Position numbers and translations under genes: made by a program
Part shown: piece after piece, positions 51,242 through 60,549 of the stretch
Layout: each line of letters starts with the position of its first letter
Numbering within the stretch: position 1 is the first letter of the stretch
The notes under the pieces: generated by a model
Told to the model about the DNA's origin: nothing
What the model saw: the letters and a program-made list of their open reading frames with translations, nothing else
The model's database searches: none
Assembly (NCBI RefSeq): GCF_946481155.1
Contig: NZ_CAMLMK010000002.1
Coordinates: 23,128-87,127, forward strand
Length of the DNA: 64,000 nucleotides
Direction: 5' to 3'
Source of the DNA: an uncultured Flavobacterium sp.
Lineage (GTDB): Bacteria > Bacteroidota > Bacteroidia > Flavobacteriales > Flavobacteriaceae

Positions 51242-53545
51242 TTATCTTTTCAAGCTAAAATGACCTTTAATAATTCGGCCATTTTCCAATTTCAGTGTAA
51301 ACCAGTAATCGTCAGAGGGTAAAGTTTGATTGTTGAAGGTGCCATTCCAGCCTTCACCTGAAGCAGAGATCTGTTTTAAAAGCTTGCCGTACCGGTTGAA
51401 AATAAGGAGTTGGGAACCCGGATAATCAATTTCCAGATTTTTAATGCGCCAAGTATCGTTGTAGCCATCGCCATTAGGAGTGAAAAACCTCGGATAATCT
51501 AAAACGTACGTAGATTGGAAGACCATCCCGCAGTCATTTTTATCGTGTACGTATACAGTATATTCACCGGAATATAAATTTGTGAAGACGTTGCTGTCCT
51601 GATAATTAATGTTATCCAGTGAAAACTCATAATCTCCAAGACCACTAACATGAATCGTGATGGAATTATTATTTCCCGAAAAACTAGTTACTTCTATGTC
51701 GGTAATGGTTGCAGTCCCTGAAGATGTCACGAAATAATTTTTCACCGCCGAACATCCTTCATTGTTGGTAACGGTTACAGAATAAGTTCCTGCGTGGCTT
51801 ACGGTTATGGTTTGGGAAGTCTGAATTGGAGTTGTATTCCAACTGTAGCTGCTATATCCGCTTCCGGGATTTAAAATAAGGGTGTTCCCATCACAGAACG
51901 ACGGTGATTCATCTTCGAAATCTGCAGGAGAAAAAGTATTGACCACTAAGGTAACCGGAAGGATTCCATAGCAATCCGGACCATTTACAATCCGTGCATG
52001 AATAATTTGCTGATTAGCAGTAGTATTGGAATAAGGGGTGCTTAGTTCATTGTCAAAAGAAACTGCATCCTGAGCTGTGAGAAAATAATGAATCGAAGCG
52101 CCACCAGGTAATGCATTGTTATTTTGAATTTCCTGTGAAATAGTATCCAAGTCAAATTCATATAGCCCGTCCTGAACGTTGTCTCCATCGCAAACTTCGA
52201 CAGGATCAATAGGGGTTAAGGAGTTATTTGCTATTTGTAGCGTAAGGGTAGCGAAAGCTGTACATTGAAATTGATTCTGCACTTCGACGCTGATCGTATT
52301 GGTTGAAATATTCTGAAAATTTTCGGGATCTGAAATTGGAGTCGTATTGCCGGACTCGTAATAACCAACAATCGAAAGATCGGGATTTCCGCCGGTGATA
52401 AATTCTGCTGCGTCAGTAAGATTGAAAACAGATATTCCGTCATTGTTGTCATCGCACTGTACTAAAGCCGCATCATTAACTGTAACCGATGCATATTCGA
52501 CCCTAATCGTTCCCGATACTTCGCAGGCGTCTAAGTTTGCGGTCAGTGTATAGTCTCCGGCAGCCGTAATTGTGTAATTTGGCGAACTCACGTTGGTATA
52601 TCCCGGAATTGGCGTATTGTTTTGCAGCCAGGTGTAACTTGATGCGCCAGGAACCAAATCGGGTGTCAAAGCCAGATTTTCACCATTGCAAAGCGGATTT
52701 CCATCAGCAATCAAGTGGTCTTCACCTAAAACGATCTCATTGCTAAAACTGTCGCCTCCGATAAAAATGGCTGAATCATAAAGATTATTTCCCTGATCGG
52801 CGATTACCATTTTTATATGATAAGAAGCTCCTGGAATTACTGTTGCCTCAGCTCTCATGATTTTGGTCTGGCCATTGAAATTGGTCGGATGTGCATTTCC
52901 GTTAAAAGCATCGAAATACTGTGTATTCGCAGGTGGACAAATTGTTCCGGAACCTCGCACAGTAGTTACTTTCACCGGAATATTCGTGCCTGGTACAACC
53001 GCAAGATTTTGGTATTGCGTCGCGCTGTTTTCCCGTAATAAAAATGCGAAACCATCAGAGTAATTGCACTGGTTGGAACTGGGATTTGACAGGTATTGTT
53101 CCGAAGAAAAAATATAGTCAAAGCTCATGGTGTTGGTTACGGCAATGAAATCGAATTCCACTGCGGTGGCATTTATTGTATTGTTTTCGCCGATAGCTTG
53201 TTCTAAATCATTATCGCCAGGCCATGAGGATGGGCCTTCGCTTAGTAAAAAGCTGTTCGGACCAATAGCTGATGTAGCTTTTCCTGTGGTAATGACCAAT
53301 CCTTTTTCCAATGGGAAACCGGAAGTATTGCTGTCAAAAGAAGCATAGCTTTTCTCGCCGCCGCCGAAATCCCATCCGGAAATAGTAATATTGGTAGCCT
53401 GAACGCAACTATTTGCAGGAATCAGGTCCCGGATTAATTGTTCAGGTGTTTTTGAATTGTCAATGGTAATGTATTGTGCAGATGCTATTGTCGTAAAAAA
53501 CAGCAATGATGTAGTGGCAATAAGACTCTTTATGTAGGTACGCAT
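51242..53545 (-). CDS. T9SS type B sorting domain protein (C of three), choice-of-anchor L domain
   Basis: A 767-residue secreted protein with signal MRTYIKSLIATTSLLFFTTIASA. The N-terminal 250 residues (TPEQLIRDLIPANSCVQATNI, SFDYIFSSEQY, GFAFLLREN, TKIMRAEATVIPGASYHIKM) match the choice-of-anchor L domain. Ig-like and Cys-Asp repeats follow (QCDDNNDGISVFNL, VCDGDNVQDGLYEFDL). The C-terminus has FFTPNGDGYNDTWRI and HFSLKR. It is the first gene of the three in transcription order. Its C-terminal half is related to but clearly different from A and B. Confidence 0.92.
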   Translation of the reverse strand: MRTYIKSLIATTSLLFFTTIASAQYITIDNSKTPEQLIRDLIPANSCVQATNITISGWDFGGGEKSYASFDSNTSGFPLEKGLVITTGKATSAIGPNSFLLSEGPSSWPGDNDLEQAIGENNTINATAVEFDFIAVTNTMSFDYIFSSEQYLSNPSSNQCNYSDGFAFLLRENSATQYQNLAVVPGTNIPVKVTTVRGSGTICPPANTQYFDAFNGNAHPTNFNGQTKIMRAEATVIPGASYHIKMVIADQGNNLYDSAIFIGGDSFSNEIVLGEDHLIADGNPLCNGENLALTPDLVPGASSYTWLQNNTPIPGYTNVSSPNYTITAAGDYTLTANLDACEVSGTIRVEYASVTVNDAALVQCDDNNDGISVFNLTDAAEFITGGNPDLSIVGYYESGNTTPISDPENFQNISTNTISVEVQNQFQCTAFATLTLQIANNSLTPIDPVEVCDGDNVQDGLYEFDLDTISQEIQNNNALPGGASIHYFLTAQDAVSFDNELSTPYSNTTANQQIIHARIVNGPDCYGILPVTLVVNTFSPADFEDESPSFCDGNTLILNPGSGYSSYSWNTTPIQTSQTITVSHAGTYSVTVTNNEGCSAVKNYFVTSSGTATITDIEVTSFSGNNNSITIHVSGLGDYEFSLDNINYQDSNVFTNLYSGEYTVYVHDKNDCGMVFQSTYVLDYPRFFTPNGDGYNDTWRIKNLEIDYPGSQLLIFNRYGKLLKQISASGEGWNGTFNNQTLPSDDYWFTLKLENGRIIKGHFSLKR

Positions 53546-53561
53546 AGCATCTGCAAAGATA

Positions 53562-54401
53562 CTATAAATCTCGTTTTTGCAGAATTTTATACGACATTAA
53601 CACAAATATAACAGTCCATGCGAGTACGATCAGAACTTCATAAAAATGCACGTTGTAATCTTTTTCGAACGCTTTTCCTCCGATCATTTCTCCGGCGCTT
53701 TTGATCACTGAAAGTCGGGTGAAAGGTTCCTTGATAAGATTGCTCATTGATTCCAAAGGTAAAAACTGCCCTATTTTTTCATGGATGTTTTCGGTGAAAT
53801 TGAATTTCCAGCGAAACAATTCTATTATGATTCTCTCCGCAATGTTCCAAACGAATAAAAAGCCAATTGCAAACGCAGATCGTTTCACTAATATTCCTAA
53901 AAACAAACAGAAAGAGAAAAAGCCGACCAGCTTGATAAAGTAAGCAAATAAGTATTCCAGATCAGAAAAAACTATGCCGAATTCATTATAAGAAGAGAAA
54001 CTGTAGCCCAGGATTAAGGACATCACGAACACAAAAAAGGTCGATCCCAATGCAAATAATACTACGGTAAGGAATTTCGACTGAATGAATTCTCTCTTGC
54101 TCAATCCGTCAATAAGGTTTTGTTTGAGTGTTCCGTAACTGTATTCGTTGGCCATCATGGAAACAATAACAATTGCCAGGAATAATTTCAAAATAGCGGC
54201 TACCCAGGTATTAAAATGCCAGATGTAGGGAAAATTGAAGATACCCTGTTCGGCAATATGGAGTTTAAAAGCGCCAAATTCAAATTTGATGGAAGCGATT
54301 AATGCAATAAAGGAAAGCAGTACAAAATAAGTGATAATCAATACTTTGCTTGATCTGTTTTTCCAAAGTTTTTGTAATTCTATATCTAAAAGACGTTTCA
54401 T
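53562..54401 (-). CDS. ABC-2 type transporter permease
   Basis: A 279-residue inner-membrane protein with six likely helices (about 17-36, 62-85, 113-138, 155-172, 175-195, 250-270). MKRLLDIELQKLWKNRSSKVLIIT at the start is typical of ABC-2 permeases of the NatB/GldF-like type. It is encoded directly after its ATPase partner (11 bases), so the two form an exporter; the substrate is not evident. GldA-GldF of the gliding system is a related pair but the sequence does not let me claim identity. Confidence 0.88.
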   Translation of the reverse strand: MKRLLDIELQKLWKNRSSKVLIITYFVLLSFIALIASIKFEFGAFKLHIAEQGIFNFPYIWHFNTWVAAILKLFLAIVIVSMMANEYSYGTLKQNLIDGLSKREFIQSKFLTVVLFALGSTFFVFVMSLILGYSFSSYNEFGIVFSDLEYLFAYFIKLVGFFSFCLFLGILVKRSAFAIGFLFVWNIAERIIIELFRWKFNFTENIHEKIGQFLPLESMSNLIKEPFTRLSVIKSAGEMIGGKAFEKDYNVHFYEVLIVLAWTVIFVLMSYKILQKRDL

Positions 54402-54412
54402 TTTCGAGTGGA

Positions 54413-55312
54413 TTAGTTGTGGTTTGTAAGCTGTAAAAATTGTTCTTCAAGGCTGTGTTTGCGTTTTACCAAGTGGTTTAAGCTGATATCGTTCTGAAAC
54501 AGATATCGGTTTAAATCCGATGATTCAAGAGGTGCTTTCAGGTACACATAAAGTTTACCGTCTTCTTCTTCAATTTTCTCAACGGCAGCATGGCTCGTAA
54601 GAATTGATCTTAACGCTACATTATCCTCAGCCTGTAATTCGAAGAAGCCTTCATTGGCAACAATTCCGTCAACGGAACCGCAGTACAGAATTTCTCCTTT
54701 TCGTAAAACCACAACGTGGGAACACACTTTTTCCACTTCGTCCAATAGGTGAGAAGCAAGTAAAATAGTAGTGCCAAGGCTTGCAATATGTTTGATGATG
54801 TCCCTGATCTGACGGATTCCCTGCGGATCCAATCCGTTGGTAGGCTCATCTAAGATTAAGATTTCAGGATCGTTTAATAATGCAGAGGCGATTGCTAAAC
54901 GCTGTTTCATTCCCAGAGAGAAAGTTCGGAATTTACTGTCTTTTCGTTCTAAAAGCCCGACGATTTCCAGTTTCTCTTCAACTTTTCCATATGGAATTCC
55001 TTTTATTTTACATACCAGCTTAAGATTCTCCTCAGCGGTCATGTAAGGATAGAAGTTTGGCCGCTCGATAATGGCGCCTACTTTTTTCAATGCTTCATGC
55101 GTGTCCATTTTTCCGCTGAACCACTTGTAATCGCCTGAGGTTTTGTTTACCACATTCAGGATGATTCCCAACGTGGTGGATTTTCCGCTTCCATTCGGAC
55201 CTAAGATTCCGTAAACATTTCCTTTTTTGATTTCAAACGAAACATTTTTTACCGCATGAACGGCTCCGTAACGCTTATCCAGATTTTCAATTGTAAGAAT
55301 AGTTTCCAACAT
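54413..55312 (-). CDS. ABC transporter ATP-binding protein, ABC-2 partner
   Basis: A 299-residue ATPase. Walker A GPNGSGKST at 38-46, signature FSLGMKQRLAI near 134-144, Walker B LILDEPTNGLDPQG near 154-167 and switch His in LLASHLLDEVEKV near 189. The DrrA/NatA-like C-terminal extension (about 215-299) ends with HSLEEQFLQLTNHN. It lies upstream of the permease and the two are surely co-transcribed. Confidence 0.92.
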   Translation of the reverse strand: MLETILTIENLDKRYGAVHAVKNVSFEIKKGNVYGILGPNGSGKSTTLGIILNVVNKTSGDYKWFSGKMDTHEALKKVGAIIERPNFYPYMTAEENLKLVCKIKGIPYGKVEEKLEIVGLLERKDSKFRTFSLGMKQRLAIASALLNDPEILILDEPTNGLDPQGIRQIRDIIKHIASLGTTILLASHLLDEVEKVCSHVVVLRKGEILYCGSVDGIVANEGFFELQAEDNVALRSILTSHAAVEKIEEEDGKLYVYLKAPLESSDLNRYLFQNDISLNHLVKRKHSLEEQFLQLTNHN

Positions 55313-55377
55313 AGTTTTGTTTTGATTGATTAAAATAAGACGAACGTTACCACAAATTGTTACTCAAATAATGAAAT

Positions 55378-57261
55378 TTACTGATAAGGAACCGTTATAG
55401 GTTTCCCGATCTGATAATCAAGTAAATCTAAGTCGCTGTTTTTAAAGGTATTGGTTTTGAAAAGATTATGCCCCATATCAGGAATGGTTGGATAATAAGC
55501 GAGTGACAATAGGAAGCTGTTAAAAACCAGGTAGTCGTTACTGATTAAAATACCCAAGCCAAATTTGGAGTACAGCTTACTCTCGAATAATTTATGGCCG
55601 TTGTCCGCCATCATTCCAAAGGCAACATTGGCAAAAGGACTCAGACGAAATCCGTAATACCTGCCCGGGACATAAGTCTGCGTCTGGAATGTCAGTAATA
55701 ATTTTTTGGTGCCTAAGACATTATCCTCAAAACCCTGAATACCGGTATCATTCCCAAGACTGATTAAATCACTTTCTGTGGGAAGACGGTTCGTTCCAAT
55801 AGTTAATTGAGGTTTGATGAACTGTCGCACGTTCCATTTTCCAATTTCGAGTAAATCGGTAAAGTACAATGCTTCTGCCCGGAAAGTCGACTGTTCTGAA
55901 GTTCCCCGATTAAAGAAACTTCCTATTTCAATGCTGGCCCCGAGATAACCGAATTCATAAAGTCCTCCCTGGGCTATCCTTCCTCCGAAATAGGGCCTTC
56001 TGGTGCGGTTTTTCTCTTCAAAACCTGCTGTTACGGAAAATGTTTTTCCAATCTGGACATATTCACGGATACCATTATTAAAAAGATAGCGGTTTTCCAC
56101 AAATCGTCGTGAAGTAATCCCGATGCTGGTCAGGTACAATTTGGAATCGTTGAAAAAGCTTATGGAATCATATACAGGACCGGGCTTCTGCAGGTAGTTA
56201 ATATTCCTGTATCGGAAAGTGGTTACCAGATTGGTGATACGCTCATTTTCAGTATTTCCTTTGAAAATCCGGAAGGAATGACCTCCCCAATAATCCTGAG
56301 TTTCCAATTTTAAATCTTTGTAAGCCGCTACATTAGCCGCATCTCTTAAGGAATCACGATAAAACCGGTGTTCGAAGGCAGCTCCGCCTGCCCATCTTGT
56401 TAAAGGCGAGAAAAAGTTACGGTCGACAGAACCGCCTAAGACATAGTTATTGTCAAAATCGGTGTCGTACAGGAAGCCGGTGCTTATGTAGGTATTTTTG
56501 AAATTGGGAATTATATACCGCACTCCGTAAGCATCTGAATTATCCGTGAAGCGCTGTTTGAAATTATTTTCGAAAAAATGCCCCATACCGAAAAAATTCC
56601 TTTCCGTCAGCTCAATATTTCCTTTGGAAGAAGTGATGTTTCCTGTCGGAATTAAACTCCAGGAATCTAAAACGGTAATGGAAATGTCAACAGAATCTTT
56701 ACTTCCTTCGATGGGAATTGGTTTAATAATAACGTCTCTGATATAACGCTCCCGCTGTATCAAACGTTCGGATTCTGCCACGAGAAGCGAATCTAAAGGC
56801 TCATTTTTCTTGAATAAAAGATGATTTCGGATAGCCCATTTTTTTGACTTTGCATGGGCTGCGTTTCCTGTTTTTTCAATCCACTGTTTAGGGACTTTTT
56901 TTGGATTATCAATGGAATATCCAAATGGGTCCAAGGTGATTATGTCAATGTTTCGGATAATCTTGCCTTCAGAGGCTGTATACATATTTTTTTGAGCACG
57001 GCTCTGTCTTTTCTTTTTTTGAGGAGGTGTTTTCTCTGCCGGCCTAAAGATTAGTTTATGTACAAATTTGGTGAATTTCCGTTTTTTGGAATAACGCTCA
57101 AGATTACGATATACTTTAGTGGTATCTTTTTTAGTGTCTACTATAATAGTATCTCTTTTGCTGCCTATTTTCGTCGTGTCTTTGGTGACAGGAACCTGAG
57201 CAAGCAATGGCTGACAGGTAAAAAGGAGAAAGATAAAATATAAGAGTATGCGTTTTAACAT
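55378..57261 (-). CDS. Outer-membrane Omp85/BamA-like protein
   Basis: A 627-residue protein with signal MLKRILLYFIFLLFTCQPLLAQ. A basic Lys/Thr-rich linker is followed by one POTRA-like region at about 105-190 (GKIIRNIDIITLDPFGYS, ERLIQRERYIRDVIIKPI) and a barrel whose strands contain GNIELTERNFFGMGHFFENNF and LRDAANVAAYKDLKLETQ. It lacks the five POTRA domains of BamA. It may assemble or secrete outer-membrane proteins or lipids, as inferred from the fold. It is followed by the ABC exporter 65 bases downstream in the same direction. Confidence 0.8.
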   Translation of the reverse strand: MLKRILLYFIFLLFTCQPLLAQVPVTKDTTKIGSKRDTIIVDTKKDTTKVYRNLERYSKKRKFTKFVHKLIFRPAEKTPPQKKKRQSRAQKNMYTASEGKIIRNIDIITLDPFGYSIDNPKKVPKQWIEKTGNAAHAKSKKWAIRNHLLFKKNEPLDSLLVAESERLIQRERYIRDVIIKPIPIEGSKDSVDISITVLDSWSLIPTGNITSSKGNIELTERNFFGMGHFFENNFKQRFTDNSDAYGVRYIIPNFKNTYISTGFLYDTDFDNNYVLGGSVDRNFFSPLTRWAGGAAFEHRFYRDSLRDAANVAAYKDLKLETQDYWGGHSFRIFKGNTENERITNLVTTFRYRNINYLQKPGPVYDSISFFNDSKLYLTSIGITSRRFVENRYLFNNGIREYVQIGKTFSVTAGFEEKNRTRRPYFGGRIAQGGLYEFGYLGASIEIGSFFNRGTSEQSTFRAEALYFTDLLEIGKWNVRQFIKPQLTIGTNRLPTESDLISLGNDTGIQGFEDNVLGTKKLLLTFQTQTYVPGRYYGFRLSPFANVAFGMMADNGHKLFESKLYSKFGLGILISNDYLVFNSFLLSLAYYPTIPDMGHNLFKTNTFKNSDLDLLDYQIGKPITVPYQ

Positions 57262-57310
57262 GATTAGTGCGTAAAATAACCCTGTAAGTTAGTCTTTATT
57301 ACAATAATTA

Positions 57311-57342
57311 GCAAATAAAAAAGAGATCAAATCACCTCTTCT
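57311..57342 (-). terminator. Terminator after the alpha/beta hydrolase gene
   Basis: On the minus strand AAGAGGTGATTTGATCTCTT followed by TTTTATTT; a modest stem. Confidence 0.5.
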
Positions 57343-57396
57343 TAATTGGGATATGTTTATTATTAACAGATAAGATGAGATTTTCTTATGCTTTTT

Positions 57397-58656
57397 TTAA
57401 TTTTTGATGATAAAATTAAAAATATCATCAATTACTGTTGGTGCCACATTTGCTTTTATTGCATATTCAATTGGACTGGATTTCCCTGTGCCTTCCATAA
57501 ACAAATGATTTAAGGTTGCGTAGCTGATGAATTTAGCTTTCTTATTTTTTTGAAGCGTTTGTTTCCACAGATTAAAATCGGTCATAGTGACCTGATAATC
57601 TCTTTCTCCCTGTAAAATAAGTATTGGTTTTTTTACTTTTTGAATTTCAGTTAAAGGTTGGTATTCCAATATTGATTTCCAGTAATAAGCAGGGACGTCA
57701 AGGGGCAGTTTTTCTTTTGGAGTTTCTAAAGTAAAAGCAGCCGAGTTAAGAAATGTGATTTTTTCTTTCATTACCGCCACCTCTTTTTTAAATTCTTCGG
57801 AAGGATTTAAACTGTACAGATAATCATACTGCTCAAGAATAAGCTGGTCTAATTTTCGGGCATTTCCGGCCATGAGAACCATTTTGGAAACAGAATTGGA
57901 TTGATTGGCAATACGCGGCATTAAATAGGCACCTAAACTATGGCCGATAACGGTCACTTCATAGTCTTTAAACTCTGGATTTGATTTAAAATGCGCTAAT
58001 ATGTTTACCACATCTTTAGTCACTTCATCATCGATAGTACTTTTATCTGTGAAGGATTCCGGGTTGGAATGGCTTCTTTTGTCAAAGCGGTAGGAGGCGA
58101 TTCCTTTCTCGTATAATTTTTCGGCTATATCTTTGAAAGGCTTGTTCTCAAAAATTGTTTCATCCCTGTCATTAGGCCCGGATCCATGAACGAAAAGCAC
58201 CAGTTTTTTCAAGTTGTTTTTCTCCGGAACCAGCAAAGTGCCTTTTAATTCAATGCCGTTACTCATTACGTTAAAATCTTTACCAAGTCGGATTTCCGGA
58301 GTGAAATTTTTATGGGGCTTGAAAAAGAAACCTTCAATTTTAGCGGAGGCATTGAATGAGATTTCAATATCCAATTTCATTTTTTCGAACTCGGAATAGT
58401 AATAATAGGTGTCTTTTTCGCGGTTGATTTCAATTATTTTTTTGAATTTCCCCAATTGCAGTTCTAATTGGAGGACAGTTTGTTCTAAAAGCGGAACCGA
58501 GACTTTGGTTTTTATATTCTCATCAAAATCAGAATACGCTTTTTCATAATTTTTTTCCACCAGCAAAGTATGAATGAAATCAGTTCCGATTTTATCATGC
58601 TGTGAAAAAGCTGTTATAGAAAAGAGGAAAAATAAAAAAGCAATACCGTTTTTCAT
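57397..58656 (-). CDS. Secreted alpha/beta hydrolase with DUF3887-like N-terminal domain
   Basis: A 419-residue protein with signal MKNGIAFLFFLFSITAFS. The N-terminal 110 residues (VEKNYEKAYSDFDENIKTKVS) look like a DUF3887-type dimerisation domain. The hydrolase core has HGSGPNDRDE (157-166), the nucleophile S240 in GHSLGAYL, D353 in LQGERDYQV and H384 in LNHLFMEG, a complete Ser-Asp-His triad. Such enzymes act as esterases or dienelactone-type hydrolases; the substrate is unknown. Monocistronic. Confidence 0.88.
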   Translation of the reverse strand: MKNGIAFLFFLFSITAFSQHDKIGTDFIHTLLVEKNYEKAYSDFDENIKTKVSVPLLEQTVLQLELQLGKFKKIIEINREKDTYYYYSEFEKMKLDIEISFNASAKIEGFFFKPHKNFTPEIRLGKDFNVMSNGIELKGTLLVPEKNNLKKLVLFVHGSGPNDRDETIFENKPFKDIAEKLYEKGIASYRFDKRSHSNPESFTDKSTIDDEVTKDVVNILAHFKSNPEFKDYEVTVIGHSLGAYLMPRIANQSNSVSKMVLMAGNARKLDQLILEQYDYLYSLNPSEEFKKEVAVMKEKITFLNSAAFTLETPKEKLPLDVPAYYWKSILEYQPLTEIQKVKKPILILQGERDYQVTMTDFNLWKQTLQKNKKAKFISYATLNHLFMEGTGKSSPIEYAIKANVAPTVIDDIFNFIIKN

Positions 58657-58716
58657 AATAGGATTTATTGAATTACAAAAATAACTAATATTCTGACGAT
58701 TTAGAGATAGTTTATA

Positions 58717-58755
58717 TTAAAAAAATCCCCAACTGCATTCACAATTGGGGATTTT
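58717..58755 (-). terminator. Terminator after the nucleoid-associated protein gene
   Basis: On the minus strand AAAATCCCCAATTGT, loop, CAGTTGGGGATTTTTTT. Confidence 0.85.
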
Positions 58756-58766
58756 AGTATAAAGCT

Positions 58767-59825
58767 TTAGCTCTTATTTTCTTTGTTGAAATACACCAGG
58801 TAATAATACATCTGTTTTTCCTCGTCCCAGCCTTTTTCAACGTACTTTTCAGCACTTTCCGGGTTGATGAAATCCAGCTTGATCTGAATGTTGGTATCCA
58901 GTTCAATGATGTTTTTCATTTTCTTACGGGCGTCACTCACAGCTGCGTTTGCGATTGGGAAAGAAGTCAAATCTTCGATGCTGTATTTTTCGCCTTTATC
59001 CACTTTGTAGTTTTTGAATTCCGAAATAAGGTCCGGGTTGTCAATTACTTCGTTTAAAAATAGCGACTCTTCGAAGTTGTCATTTTTTGCAAAGTGGTTC
59101 ACTGCGCGGTTCATGAACATTACTTCTTCTTTTTTGTCTTCTGCCGGAAGTACGACTTCTTTGGCAAAATCCTGACAGAATTTCAAATACTTCTTAGTCA
59201 TGAAATTCTCGTCCTGGAATGCATCCACCGAAAGAAAATGCTCTAACCAGTAACGCGCATCGTAACGGTTGCTGTCAACGGTCAAAATCTTGTAACCTTC
59301 TTCTTTTTTATAGTTGAAAATCAGGCAGCCTTTGTCTAATTTGTTTAAGCTGATTCCTTGTTGCAAAATCATTTCAAGATTGGTATCCTTTTCTTCGAAT
59401 TGAAGGAAATCGGATTTAATCTCGCTTTTGAAAACACCGATCGCATCCACAACATTATTGTCGATAGAAACATTCGTTAAATACGTCACATAAACTTCTC
59501 CGTTTTTAATATGCGGATGGTTCGACTGCTCAAACAAATGTCTGGTGATTTTTTTAGTCACTTCGTGCACACTGCCCGGATTGGCAAAAATCTCGCTGGC
59601 ATAATTGTACATTTCGTTGTAATCCAAATCCACGTCGTGGGCAAACTGAAAGTAGTTTTCTTCCTTATCTCTGAAAGGCTTAAAGAAAAATTCCTTCAAA
59701 AGCGGCATGATCTCATCGTTCAGGTTATAAGGCTGTTCCGAAAGGAAAATGGCTTCGTTACGGCTTTTGTTTCCAACGCGGTGGATGGAAAGGTTGTCGA
59801 TGTGCGTGTTGAATAAATTTATCAT
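58767..59825 (-). CDS. Nucleoid-associated protein, NdpA/YejK family
   Basis: A 352-residue soluble protein. IDNLSIHRVGNKSRNEAIFLS near the start, YVTYLTNVSIDNNVVDAIGVFKS (about 118-140) and LDKGCLIFN fit the NdpA family. E. coli YejK binds topoisomerase IV and gyrase; the Bacteroidota members are not well studied. ARYWLEHFLSVDAFQDENFMT (190-210) is a second conserved segment. It follows the pRiA4b ORF-3-like gene with an 86-base gap that contains a perfect inverted repeat. Confidence 0.85.
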   Translation of the reverse strand: MINLFNTHIDNLSIHRVGNKSRNEAIFLSEQPYNLNDEIMPLLKEFFFKPFRDKEENYFQFAHDVDLDYNEMYNYASEIFANPGSVHEVTKKITRHLFEQSNHPHIKNGEVYVTYLTNVSIDNNVVDAIGVFKSEIKSDFLQFEEKDTNLEMILQQGISLNKLDKGCLIFNYKKEEGYKILTVDSNRYDARYWLEHFLSVDAFQDENFMTKKYLKFCQDFAKEVVLPAEDKKEEVMFMNRAVNHFAKNDNFEESLFLNEVIDNPDLISEFKNYKVDKGEKYSIEDLTSFPIANAAVSDARKKMKNIIELDTNIQIKLDFINPESAEKYVEKGWDEEKQMYYYLVYFNKENKS

Positions 59826-59845
59826 TTTTTTATTTTTAAGATTAA

Positions 59846-59891
59846 AGAAAAAAGAACATAGAAAAAAGACACGATCTATTTTCTATGTTCT
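59846..59891 (-). terminator. Perfect 13-base inverted repeat between two minus-strand genes
   Basis: AGAACATAGAAAA (59853-59865) and TTTTCTATGTTCT (59879-59891) with a 13-base loop. On the minus strand it is followed by TTTTTTCTTT, consistent with an intrinsic terminator, though A+T-rich. Confidence 0.6.
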
Positions 59892-59910
59892 ATTATCTAT
59901 TTTCAAAGTT

Positions 59911-60462
59911 TTAATTCCAGTTCTCCTCGTAACCGAAGTCTTCAAAAGAATCGTCGCCGTCAAACATATCCATGTCGTCTTCATCGATATCGTCTTCGAA
60001 ATCACCGTAGATATCATCATTGGAAACATCGGCCCCTCTGAAACCGCTTGTTGCAGCTTCTGCAGGCAATTCCCCGTGAGAGAATAATAAGGCCGGGTAG
60101 ATTTCTCCTTTTTCCATTTCTTCAATGGCGCCCAGCTCTAAGAAGAACGTCCACATGCTGAAGAAATCATAGATATAAACCAGTTTAGTGTTATCTCTAT
60201 GGACTAAATCATTGATCTTGAAATCTGCCATGGTTTTCATTTCCCCAAGCACATCTCCGGTATCAAACATAGGAATCTCATCTTCCTCATTCCATGTCCA
60301 ATCGTTTTCGCAGGTAAAGAAAGAACCTGTTTCGGTACCATCAAAACCAAAAGCATTAACAATTGCGTTGTGTAAATCTTCTAAAGTATCGTCTTCAAGG
60401 ATTGCAATATCTCTAAAAATGTCTTCCTCTGCATCCAGGATTACTCGGAATTTATAAACCAT
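59911..60462 (-). CDS. Plasmid pRiA4b ORF-3-like protein
   Basis: A 183-residue protein starting MVYKFRVILDAEEDIFRDIAI, with LEDLHNAIVNAFGFDGTETGSFF and YDFFSMWTFFLELGAIEEME, matching the PRiA4_ORF3 fold (known from IS1096 passenger proteins and plasmids). The last 40 residues are strikingly acidic (DIDEDDMDMFDGDDSFEDF). The ATG at 60462 is preferred: the longer frame opens at a TTG that overlaps the -7 box at 60487-60494. No transposase is near, so it is a chromosomal relative rather than a mobile element. It is likely cytosolic. Confidence 0.85.
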   Translation of the reverse strand: MVYKFRVILDAEEDIFRDIAILEDDTLEDLHNAIVNAFGFDGTETGSFFTCENDWTWNEEDEIPMFDTGDVLGEMKTMADFKINDLVHRDNTKLVYIYDFFSMWTFFLELGAIEEMEKGEIYPALLFSHGELPAEAATSGFRGADVSNDDIYGDFEDDIDEDDMDMFDGDDSFEDFGYEENWN

Positions 60463-60486
60463 GACCTCTATTGTTTTTTGAAAGGC

Positions 60487-60494
60487 CAAAGGTA
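60487..60494 (-). promoter_or_regulatory. -7 promoter element of the pRiA4b ORF-3-like gene
   Basis: TACCTTTG on the minus strand matches TAnnTTTG and lies about 25 bases before the ATG at 60462. Confidence 0.45.
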
Positions 60495-60549
60495 GTTATA
60501 ATTTTAGATTTCAGATTTCGGAAATGCGAATTGTTGATAAGATTTTTGC

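Noticed and set aside
53562..55312. Identity of the ABC-2 pair as gliding genes gldA/gldF
   Set aside because: The fold and layout match but many ABC-2 pairs look like this, and gldG is not adjacent.
59911..60462. Possible insertion sequence because of the pRiA4b ORF-3-like protein
   Set aside because: No transposase, no terminal inverted repeats and no target duplications were seen; the gene has its own promoter box and normal base composition.
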